NCBI RefSeq assembly: GCF_037975245.1
Contig: NC_092576.1
Span: 19,740,111 to 19,804,110, forward strand
Direction of reading: 5' to 3'
Length of the DNA: 64,000 nt
Source: Apostichopus japonicus
Taxonomy: Eukaryota; Echinodermata; Holothuroidea; Aspidochirotida; Stichopodidae
The position numbers and the translations under genes were made by a program. Positions within the stretch are counted from its first letter, which is position 1; every line of letters starts with the position of its first letter. The notes under the pieces are model-generated. The model worked only from the letters and a program-made list of their open reading frames with translations. It had not been told where the DNA came from and ran no database searches. This document shows, piece by piece, positions 11,472 through 22,243 of this stretch.

Positions 11472-14335
11472 GCAGCCTTATTTTCAATGAAATGCAGCAT
11501 ATATTTGTTTAATGCAGCTTCTTTGTTATTCCCATCCATCCATACCTTTACACGTACATGCATTGCATACATACATACACTCACGCATGCACACATGCAT
11601 ACACCATGGAGGGAAAACTGGTTTTACCTCCATGGAGGTTAAACTGTTTTTACCTCCATTTTACCTGGGTTTTTTTACCTGCTTTTGACCTCCATGCATA
11701 CACATACTGGTAGGATCCTATTCGCCAAACACACTGTTTTCATTATTTACAACTATAGTTCTAATTAAAGGCTAAGGCCATGGCATGTCGTCAACTTAAA
11801 AAACGTTAACCTTCATTTCCTGTGTGAGAGAACGCAACGTGATAGGAATGATTACGTAATATCATCTTTCATCGGCCCTCTCGATGTTGACCGCAAACGT
11901 GGAGATGTTCAACCAGACTTTCTGTTGTCTTTTTTTCTACCACAAACATCCGCACTATTATTTGATATCGTAAATTTTCACTGTCGTAGTTCCATACACA
12001 TACGTATACGTTTGTTAGACCAGGGAGTTGTTCAGACCACCAACGTATTTAAACCCTGACAAGGTTAGACTGCTCATGCACGGATGCACCAAACGCAAAA
12101 TCGTACAGCCGAAGTTGCGAAAAAGTTCGAAACGCCTAAATAATAATTTTATAAAATGACGAGACCAAGAAATTGGTGTGTGGCAGAGGAAGACTCAAGA
12201 TTTTTCTTTTTTTCGGACTTGTCCGGACTCTACTTTTGGAACCAAAGAGCCCTTGTCACCAATTACATGAAGATTCGAAATATACCGCCGATCCCAAACA
12301 GCATTAAGGTGAGGAAAATGTTTGGACTTATTTCCGTATAATGAAATATATTTTGTGTTAAGAATAACCAAGTGGAGTTTTTGGTTTTTGCATGTATATG
12401 GGTATGCTTTTAAAATAAATTGAAAGTGCATAGCCAATCGCCCCAAATCATAGCACGCTAAAATTGCTAGGCGTTTTCAAAAAGTACTTTCCTGGAAGCA
12501 TTCTTTCTCCATTTGTTCTCAAATATTCTAAATGAACACCCAAAGCCATTCTTACCAAGGAAGTGATACTTCCCATGTTCGTACACTACTTGCAAGTACA
12601 ACTTTCTCAGACAAATTATTCCATAACCCTCTGAGAATAAAAAGGAGTTTTGACAAATATATGGTACTTATAACTTCTGGAGTTTAAGACATTGATCTCT
12701 GGTAATTCTGCTTGGCAAACCTGAAAAGGTCAGTGAAGGATAAAATGTCTAAACCATACCATTCTTGAAAACCCGAATCAAGTCACCGCGTAATTAACCG
12801 ACCTATAACCTCCATTGTGGTGGGTTAACTGTCAGAATGCACATTATCAGTGTTTTTTATCTTCATACAGAACTGACATCAACAGTGAATACTATTGTTC
12901 TCTGACTCGAGTCAAAGGACGCTTGAACCGCAGTGTGCTAATGTAACTGCCAAGCGTAACTTATTTGTGATTGCAGGTGTCCAACCGCAGTGTAGACAAG
13001 CGTTTAACGTTATACCTTGAATTCGAACTTCTTCATGATCTGTCGTCATATTTTGTGTATTACTATTTTTAAGTTGTTCATACAAGCACATAATGGACAC
13101 CCTATACATTGCTCTAGACTGACGTTGACGAAAAAACCGTCGGTGTCATGTAGTGTGGCTTGTCTACAACCCAAACTGATTAGAAAAGATATTTCAATCA
13201 ATTTTGACTTGATTGTGAGTGAAAAAAATGCTACTTGAAGCAGGTGCAATAACAAGCAAAGCTGACAGCCATTTAACAAGTCAACGAGTGACACTCCTGA
13301 CGGTTTCTACTACTGCAATCTGTTTCTGTGATATTTTCCGACGAACAAGAAAACGGCGACCACAGTCGCGTACTAACATACAAGTGCTACCTCCTTAAGC
13401 TTATATTATGTACGTACGTGAATTTGACATAAAACTTGAGGGTCAAAGGTGAAAAAGTGAAGTACACTACATGATGTGAGTTAGTATTAAACGTTAGGCC
13501 TACTTCAAGTTGATTCAATGACTAGGGTATACCAGCTTTTTAAATTTATTATTCCTCTCGACAATTTACGGTACAATTAAAGGCAGGAGCCCAGGAAGTT
13601 ATTGACCAAGCGATTTTGCCAATTTTTTGACAAGTTCGGTTCGTTGTAATACGCCTCAAATAAAACTTAGAAGAAAAGGGGCCTCTACGGGCTTTAACTT
13701 AAGCCCTAGGTAGCGTGCACACTATTTCTAGACTGAAGTCTGTGTAGGCTAGGTCACAACATCAAAGGTGAGTCCTAATTTCGTGCAGCTATTTGATTAA
13801 TTCGATTGATGCTTCACGTTCCTTAACCTTCAGCTTTCATTTAAAAAAAAAAAAACGTGTGTCTTTGTTGTTTGCACCTACATATCTGTTAAAATTTCGT
13901 AGAAAATAACATTGTCACGTCCAACTCCAACTTAGCAAGAGCTAGGCCCTAGCCTAAGCCTATTTAATCAGTGAAGCCAGGATAGTGTTAACATATCAAA
14001 ATTGTTAAAACGTGAAGTGCTCCTAAATCCTAATTTCGTTCCTGTTGTCGGCTACTCCAAAATCCTAAAATTTTATTGCAACTATATAATTAGTTTTGAA
14101 TCAATATAATATAGTAACAAGGAATATTATTGCTTCAGAGACTGACATGCACCAGTGCAGCAAAATGCTTACAGTCTTCAATTTCATGGGGGTGAAAGCC
14201 TCATGTGTACCCCTTCTCCCCTCTGGGTCTGACATTGGGCCAAGATTGGGGTTGAGATATTGGAGTCCAAGGAGTCAAAGGACACTAGCATATTATCATA
14301 TTCAGGTTTACTAACTGCTCTTTTCCACTTTAAAA
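10959..14335. other. No recognised gene; microsatellite and one weak exon candidate
   Basis: Apart from the TA-rich tract at 11326-11470, this is unstructured sequence. TACCTCCAT-type words repeat at 11605-11700. An open frame at 12156-12317 (starting MTRPRNWCVAEE) ends at a consensus donor AAG/GTGAGG and could be a first exon, but no domain or following exon was found. Confidence 0.35.
11326..11470. repeat. (TAA)n/(TA)n microsatellite
   Basis: About eight TAA units run directly into long TA runs with a few TATATGTA and TATAAATA interruptions. The Tyr/Ile open frames here are repeat artefacts. Confidence 0.95.
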
Positions 14336-16909
14336 CAGACCTTCAACATCAGGAAGTAAAGAGAAAAGAAAGGCTCAGCACAAGTTACCTGTGCTTCACA
14401 AAAAGAGGAAGAGTAATAAGGATCAGCCAGTTGTCAGCCCTTTAGAATTCATCAAGAAGGAAGTCAATGCAGCATTCTTAGGTGAGAACCCTTAGAAGCT
14501 GTCAGGTACGGTAGCAGTACAATATACTGCCTCAGGAATTGGAATTGTTGTGGTTTTAGAACAGGGGGCCCCTACTAGCCAGATTGAGCATGCCAGACAA
14601 TCTAATCTGGCCCACCAAAAGACAAAGGGAAAAAAAAACTTTTTGGTTCACCAATTTACTGGACAAAAAAAAAATGAAGAGAATTTGAATAAGGGTTAAT
14701 TTTCAACACGAAAAAACATTGATAAAAGTTTGTCATAGATGCTAAAACAATCATCTTCCATTTTCAGCAATCTATTTTTGGCCTTTTGTTAGTCAAACTT
14801 TCCTCCTGTGGCTACCATGGTGGGCCCGCATACTGTATGAGTAATATTCAGCAACCCACAACTAAAAGGACAGTAGGAAGCTGTTAAATTCATTTTACAT
14901 CAGTTTCTGTGCAGTGTCCTTCATACTGAGCCATCTGTATGCCTCCTACTACATGCCCATTAAGAACTGCCTCAACTGTTGACTTTTCACCAGAAATTTA
15001 CAACATCAATAGAAGTATCAGTTTTTATTTGAGTGTTATAGGGGAGGGGTCAGAACCCCATTAATAATGTGTTCATTAATTGAACATTGCTTTTCAACAT
15101 ACTTTAACAATCATTATAGTCACTGTGTACATTTGGTTTGAATAGTATTTTTAGCTTTACAAAGTTTACGGAAAACCTTTTGCATACCTACAGTATGGCA
15201 TTTCCCTGTCAGTTGATGTTAGCTTTGCAGAAATTTACTTACCATCATTTTTACTTCTCCACAGGTGTTGCAAATAGAAAATCTAGAAGTTGGTCGGAAG
15301 TTGAGAGAAGTGAATGTGTAATTTCTCACCAAACTAAAAGAGGCTATGTTAGATTTTAACAACCACAATATCAACCACTGACTGTTATAGCAACAACTTT
15401 GGAAAACTTGGAGAATTTTTCAGAACCCACAGTGAGTAATCAGCACTTGATTATAAAGTGATTTTTATAATGGAGTGCTTCATAATTGTTTATCAAAAAC
15501 CATGCAGCAGTGACTGCTTGTGTGTGCATATGTGAGAGAGAGATGCCTTAGCTCAAATTTTGAGAACTTTGATAATTCAACAAGTGCAATATGCATGAAG
15601 TTCATACTTGGTAGAAAGCTACCCCTTAGCAAATTCTCAGCTGCAATTGTTATTTAATTGACAGTGGTCAACCGTTAAAAACCCTATAAATGACCTTACT
15701 GAAGTAAAGGTTAAGTGAAATTAGTATGCTTATCCCTCAATCGAGTGCTTACCACTTGCTGTTACTTAGTACGTCAAAAACTGATTGAGGTCCACACCAC
15801 CTAAAAATCTGAAACTTTGTTAACAGGTTATCTCACCATGTACAGCTTACATATAGTTCACACTTTGAACAATTAGAAGAATGTATTCGGTAGATCTACC
15901 ACCTTAGTAAATTCTTCACTGTTATTGCTTTGGGAGGGGCCAAAGGTCATATGAGATAACCAATGGTCTAAACCTGAAAACTTTGTGAATGAGCTAACTC
16001 AAAGAATAAAGCTACATAGAATGTCAAATTTGTTCCTCTGATTGAATACTTGCCATCTATAATGTTAACTTTTTTTGAGGTCAAATGTCATTTGAGGTCA
16101 ATTTTAGTTAAATTCTGAAAACATATCTCACTAAGTACAGCTTGCATGAAGTTAATGCTCAGTATGAAGACACTCTTAGTAAATGCTCAGCTGATAGTGT
16201 GTTGGGAGAAGTCAAAGTCATTTGAGGTCACTAGTGGTCAACAACTGACAACTTTTCTAGCTGAAGAAGTGAAGTTTTGGTAAATTTCAAATTTGATAGG
16301 AATTAAGCATTTGTCTTCTATTTTTTGGGCTGTTTCGGTCAAGGTCACTCGAGGTCAGTTAATTTCAGTCTGAAAAACTTCTTAAACATGGTACCTCACC
16401 ATGCACATGGCAATATTAGCCCTAGACAAGAAGAACAACTTGAACAGATCTTTTACTTGACATGTGGATTCCTACATACATCATAATATTAAGAACCTTT
16501 GAAAACATGATAACTCAGGGTTGTCCACACCATATCTTTGAGTACACATTTAGTTCTCCTTTGCTAATAGTTGCAAGAGATTTTTTTTCCATTTCACTGT
16601 GGATCCCATGTACTCAGTAGAACTCTCCCCTCCAATGCCCTACAATAACAATAGGCAAAGGAATCACTAAGCCCTGTGGCTTTCTGTTTGCATGTCAATT
16701 ACACCTGATCTTTGAGGACAAAAGTCTGACATTACGCTACTTTGACTTAAGTTACTGATATATTCATGTTCACATTTTGTAACAAATTTTTCTTTCAGGC
16801 AAATGGATACCATTATGAAGTTATTGGTGGCATCCACAATCTGACAGCCTGTAAGGAGCTGAGGGAGAGAAATCCAGACAAGAATGTAAAGATACAAAAC
16901 TTTGGTTAG
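14336..16909 (+). pseudogene. Decayed multi-exon gene with a ParB/sulfiredoxin-like segment
   Basis: Three splice-flanked segments are visible. 14336-14481 is a Lys-rich exon (AQHKLPVLHKKRKSNKD) between TTTAAAACAG and GTGAGA. 15264-15430 follows TTCTCCACAG, encodes coiled-coil-like VLQIENLEVGRKL and later LTVIATTLENLENF, and ends at a GTGAGT donor. 16800-16909 follows TTTCTTTCAG and encodes YHYEVIGGIHNLTACKELR before a stop. The pattern Y-E-V-I-G-G-x-H-x-L-x-A-x-x-E-L is the signature of the ParB N-terminal/sulfiredoxin fold, where it forms a nucleotide-binding loop. The frame is not continuous within the second segment, and the last segment stops soon after the motif, so the gene looks broken. 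The family's role in animals is unknown to me. Confidence 0.45.
15590..16480. repeat. Diverged AGGTCA-rich repeat within the intron of the ParB-like gene
   Basis: Several loosely similar units of about 150-200 bp contain CTCAC...GTACAGCTT, TAGTAAAT(T/G)CTCA and (T/G)AGGTCA(A/C). The units are too diverged for a clean period. Similar words recur at 17100-17480 and 55390-55800. Confidence 0.5.
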
Positions 16910-19509
16910 CAAACAAGCACATCAAAATAGGGGAAACCAGGCATCAGATGAGCATTGAGGTAAAGGTGACTACTAGGAATGTTGTTTTTATTAGCTCATA
17001 CAAGCATGCTGGTGTGAGCTATTGTTACAGTGCAGCGTCTATCACTCTATCACTCTATCCATCAACAATTGGTAAAACCGCTCCCACTCGCACAGTGTTT
17101 GATGGAATTTCATGAAACTTGGACACAAGGACCATTGGGTATAGGGCCATCAGAGATGGTCCGAAATTTGGGGTCAAAGGTCACCTGTGGGCCGTAATGG
17201 GCCATTTTGTGGAAATACGCAAAATGCTTCTCCTACAGATTCCATGGTACAATGTTGAGGGTTTGTCACGATAGTACTATGGAAGTTTTACCTTCAGGGT
17301 GTTCATGAATTTGAGATCAAAGATCAACTAGGGGTCTTTTGTGGCCCGGGCCGCGGCCCTATATTTTCAAATTGCTCCTGTTCGTACAGTGTATGGCCAG
17401 TTATAATGAAACTTGGTCACAATGTTCCTCGGGATGAGAGTTACGAGGGGTGTTCAGAAAATTGAGGTCAAATGTCATTTAGGGGGTCATTCTTTGTAAT
17501 ATTTTCAAATATCTCAATCTCCTCAAGATTTTGATGGATCATATTCAAAGTTGAACTGATGATTGTTGGATTGTGTGAATAAGGTGATGCCTTATTATTT
17601 AAGTTTATTAATTACAATTAATCCCCATTGCTTAAAAAAATCTGAGCCTTCACCTTTTGCCAAAGCTCCTTTAATTTGTCTCCCAGTCTCTGCAGTGTTT
17701 GTTTACATTTGTGGTTAAGCTCTGCAGAGGCTGTTAGTGGAATTAAAGCAGGACTGGGAGTTGTTATTAATTGTTGAACTGTAAGCAGGAGAGCCCTATA
17801 GCCAATCAGCACTTGCCGATTCTTAGAAGTCTTTGAGCCTGAGGTATGTAGGCAGCCAGCCAAAATTTTGGCAAGGAGTGCTTCAGGTCTGCTCTGGTAG
17901 AGGGGAGAAAGTTTAATAGGGTAGGTCAGTGGTATTGTTTGAGAGAGTGGGTAAAATAGGATTTAAAGAGGGAAAATAGGAATTATAGCCAGTGGTGTGG
18001 CCAGGGTTCTGCTAACGGAGGGGGGAGGGGGGTTATCCCTCATGGGCCCAAAATTGGTGGAATCTGAAAAATGGCCTGAAATTTGGTAGGCCATAAAGTT
18101 TTGTGGGCCCTACATTTTTAAGCTCAAAAAGGTATCAGCTTCTGCACCATTGGTGCTCTAGTAGAAGAATTTCTGCCGAGCAGTTATTCATCTCATTCCT
18201 CCATATTGTATATTCAGGTTGCAATGACCTATGCATTAAGACATTGAAAGTGTGTATGGAAAGTCCTTGTCTACACATAACACATAACTTTGTGTTGTGC
18301 ACACAGAATCGCTCTCTTACAGTATGTGAATTTTCAAATAATTGTTATCTAATCACTCTCATAGGGAGGATTAGGTACAATATTGTAGTTCCTTTGCCAG
18401 TTGGACCATTAACAGTATTACGCAACAGTTGCCATGGTAGTGGTTAGTTTTCCCAATAGGGGTCATTCATTGTGGGGTATTGCATGGTCACCGGAAGTGT
18501 TTGACTGAGGGAGGGGTAAAAGTTGTCTGTGTGGGGTGTCCAATTTTATGTCAAACAGTCCTCTTAAATGGCTGGGTTGATTTTCTTAAAACTTGGTATG
18601 AAGGTGTTTTAGGGTTAAAGTCTATGTCTAGCAGACCCCCCAGAAACATAGGTCAAATGTCACATCAAATTCAATTCAATGTTTTAATTCAATATTACTC
18701 CAAGGGGACACATTACATTCAAATGGAATCTTCACTTGTATAATGGGAACAACATGTAGGCTACTAATACAGCCAGAAATGTGACCTCTGTCATAGTATT
18801 ACTCAGATTGTAGAGGACAGCAGAGTGATAGCACTGCAATCATATGACAGTATAGTCCTGCTAACTTATCATATCAAAAAACATTTGCAGTCTTTGTTCA
18901 TTTGTTTTTTTACTATCAATGCAACAGATAAAAAATAAATAAAATGGTTAGACTGTCAGTGTAGAATAAAGTTTTATTACTCTCTTGTTTTCTGAAGATG
19001 ACACAGAAATGCTCACACTGAGTCTGTTTGGTCTGGCCATTGTGTTCAAGAGGAAAACCATTGCAAGGAAACTTTGATGGGATGATGGCACAGAACTTAA
19101 TGTGCCTATTGTTGCTAGGGATGATCCTAGATCACAGAGGATGAAAATATTGTGTATAGCACTGATTAAAAGAAGCGTATTGACTTTGGTGAAGGTCAAA
19201 GGTCATTTGGGGACAACAGGGAGGTTAATTGTCTTGTAGGGTATATGTGTTCATGTTCAGGAAGTGGCAACAATGAAACAGCCACATGGTCTTCTACTCT
19301 GCAAATCCTAAAATGCTTGTTTTAAGTGTGTGTGAAATAAAAGGGGGGAGGGGGGGGGGGGGGTAAGGTTACAGTGACTTCTCTTATTATTGTATTTTTT
19401 TGGTGAAAAATTATTAGTAGGGGTATCAGTATGCCCATTAGAGCAATCTGAGGGTCTGAATACATCCTTCAGAACTGCATTGTAAGCCACTTATTGTTGT
19501 TATTAATGA
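16910..19509. other. No gene recognised; dispersed-repeat-like sequence
   Basis: From about 16990, TTAGCTCATACAAGCATGCTGGTGTGAGCTA leads into a stretch with ATGAAACTTGG, GGTCAAAGGTCA and ATGGGCCAT words (to about 17580), typical in style of old dispersed repeats of marine invertebrates. The open frames at 17618-17863 minus and 18103-18447 plus have no recognisable domain. A G/C homopolymer lies near 19343. Confidence 0.4.
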
Positions 19510-20525
19510 TGTAATTTCTTATTGCTAAATGACACTCCGAGCAGTAGGGGGTGTATCGGTACAGACTTCAGAACTGCATTCTTAGCCACCTAATGGTGTT
19601 ATTATGTTATTTCAGAACTAATGGTGTAACTTCTTGGTGCTAAATGACACTCCAACCATTAGCGGGGCGTTTTGGTACACCTCTCAGAACTGTTTTGCAA
19701 GCCACTAAATTTTGTTACTTCTTGGTGCTAAATGACACTCCAACCAGTAGCGGGGCGTATTGGTACGCCCCTTAGAACTGTATTGCAAGCCACTAAATTT
19801 TGTAACTTCTTGGTGCTAAATGACATTCCAACCAATAGTGGGGCGTATTGGTACGCCCCTCAGAACTGTATTGCAAGCCACTAAATGTTGTTACTTCTTG
19901 GTGCTAAATGACATTCCAACCAGTAGCGGGGCGTATTGGTACGCCCCTTAGAACTGTATTGCAAGCCACTAAATGTTGTTACTTCTTGGTGCTAAATGAC
20001 ACTCCAACCAGTAGCGGGGCGTATTGGTACGCCCCTTAATGGTGTCACTTCTTGGTGCTAAATGACACTCCAACCAGTAGCGGGGCGTATTGGTACGCCC
20101 CTTAGAACTGTATTGCAAGCCACTAAATTTTGTAACTTCTTGGTGCTAAATGACATTCCAACCAATAGTGGGGCGTATTGGTACGCCCCTCAGAACTGTA
20201 TTGCAAGCCACTAAATGTTGTTACTTCTTGGTGCTATATGACATTCCAACTAGTAGCGGGGCGTATTGGTACGCCCCTTAGAACTGTATTGTAAGCCACT
20301 AAATGTTGGTACTTCTTGGGGCTAAATGACACTCCAACCATTAGCGGGGCGTATTGGTACGCCCCTTAGAACTGTATTGCAAGCCACTAAATTTTGTTAC
20401 TTCTTGTTGCTAAATGACACTCCAACCAGTAGCGGGGCGTATTGGTACGCCCCTCAGAACTGTATTGTAAGCCATTAATGGTGTTTCTTCTTGGTGCTAA
20501 ATGACACTCTCTTGCAGTTGTGGGG
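19510..20525. repeat. 88-bp minisatellite, about 12 copies, each with a GGGGCGTA hairpin
   Basis: The unit begins TTGGTGCTAAATGACACTCC and contains GGGGCGTATTGGTACGCCCC, a perfect 8-bp stem with a TTGG loop. Copies start near 19638, 19724, 19812, 19900, 19987, 20054, 20143, 20230, 20317, 20404 and 20491, with a diverged copy near 19525. The copy at about 19987 is short. A two- to three-unit block near 19725-19925 recurs almost identically at 20055-20255, showing higher-order duplication. It stops about 235 bases before the left end of the large element. Confidence 0.92.
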
Positions 20526-20759
20526 TGTATTTGTTTCACTGATTCACTTTTGTACAGGGACAAGAGGTATTTTTCTTCCTTTTAATTCATGTAAGAAATT
20601 AACCTACTAAATTTCAGTTTATGGTCATGTAGATAAAATATAACATGAAATACATAAGTTGGTACAAACAAAGAATAATTTTCTCATTGTGTTATTTTTT
20701 GTCTCAAATTTATGTATCTGCAGTATGATTACAATGCATTTGCCTTTTTAACTCACATT

Positions 20760-20783
20760 CCCTGGTGGAAATTCCAGTTGAAC
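20760..20783 (+). repeat. Left terminal inverted repeat of the large element
   Basis: CCCTGGTGGAAATTCCAG plus TTGAAC matches the reverse complement of 32473-32496 at 21 of 24 positions. The end also contains its own hairpin: TTCCAGTTGAAC followed about 12 bases later by its exact complement GTTCAACTGGAA. Confidence 0.72.
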
Positions 20784-20799
20784 TTTTGAACTGGGTTCA

Positions 20800-21135
20800 A
20801 CTGGAATTTTCTATACGGAAATTGGCCCAAATTTGAACTAGGTTGAAATGGGTGAACTGGGGTTCCCAACTGTTTCAACTATGTTTAACTGGGTCCAACT
20901 GGTTCAATTATGTTTAACTGGGTCCAACTGGTTCAACTGTTTTACTGGGTCCAACTGGTTCAACTATGTTTAACTGGGTCCAACTGGGTCCAACTGGTTC
21001 AACTGTTTTACTGGGTCAACTATGTTTTACTGGGTCCAACTGGTTCAACTATGTTTTACTGGGTTCAACTGGGTCAACTATGTTTTACTACTAATATTTT
21101 TAAATAGGTTGAACTGGGATTCTCAACTGGTCCAA
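20800..21135 (+). repeat. Left subterminal tandem repeat (about 28-bp unit)
   Basis: Repeated blocks of AACTGGGTCCAACTGGTTCA with AACTATGTTT spacers, roughly 8-10 partial units. They start within 40 bases of the left inverted repeat and point inward. Clustered short motifs next to transposon ends are the usual binding sites of accessory transposition proteins in the CACTA family; that role here is inferred. Confidence 0.7.
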
Positions 21136-21179
21136 TACTCGACCCGGTTGGGATCCCCCTAAGGGTTTAAATTTAAAGG

Positions 21180-21780
21180 TTATTTGGTAAAAGAGCTCAG
21201 TATTACATATGACAATTGAATAGATAAGCTTAAATTCATGAATAGAAGGATGCCAACATATGTTGTTTGTAGAACTAAATATACTGTATTAAGAAAATGT
21301 GAAACCTACTACAATTTAAAAAAAAACATGACATTGACGAGTAAAATTTGCTGAAACCTATTTTAAAAATACAAATAACATAAAAGGCAAGGTGAAATAT
21401 ACTGGCAGGAATCTGAGGAAGTATAAGTTATGAAATACATAAGTGAGAAAGACATGACATTGTGAGAAAGTTGATAACTTATTTAAGATATACAAATAAA
21501 ATAAACGGCAAGGTGAAATAAAAATTTAAAAATAGGCAAGGTGAAACATACTGAAATATACTGGCAGGAATCTGAAGTATGAGTTATGAAATAAATAATC
21601 CTATAGTGTGAATTTGAAAAAAGGTACTTAAAGATTAAAAATATGAATCGATGGAGTGTAACAGTTTTTTACAAGATATTTAAGAATATACTCGGGTTCC
21701 AAAAGCAAATGTATATATAATTTAAGTTAAAGCACACCATCGTGGCAAGGTGAACATCTCAAAAGAAGATAAAACATCCA
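21180..21780. repeat. AT-rich left arm with a direct duplication
   Basis: Non-coding stretch between the left subterminal array and the end of the BEN gene. The motifs GGCAAGGTGAAATA and ACTGGCAGGAATCTGA recur at about 21390-21415 and 21525-21575, marking a diverged duplication of roughly 150 bp. Nothing else is recognised. Confidence 0.5.
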
Positions 21781-21832
21781 TCTCTCCCCTCCCCTCCCCT
21801 CCCTAGATATTGTAGCATGTCAGACTTTGTTT

Positions 21833-22057
21833 TTATTGGTCCTTTTTCCTTTGTGTCCTGTTCAAATCCATTATTTTTTCTGTTATAAATTTTTTAAACT
21901 TCTTTTGCTCGATGGCAAATTCCTCCTTAGAAAGGTTCTGCCTCTCCAACCGATCTTCATAGCATGCTACAAAAGGAAAGAAAAAACAGATTGATTAATC
22001 AAAAATGTCTACAGCTGTAAACATATGTATACGATAGAGAAATAAAAGCTTATGTTT

Positions 22058-22121
<64 letters not shown>

Positions 22122-22162
22122 CATATATATATACATATATATATACATATATATATATATAC

Positions 22163-22243
<81 letters not shown>

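Noticed and set aside
19510-20525. The hairpin array as a CRISPR-like array
   Set aside because: Units are 88 bp head-to-tail with no unique spacers, and the DNA is animal nuclear; it is a minisatellite.
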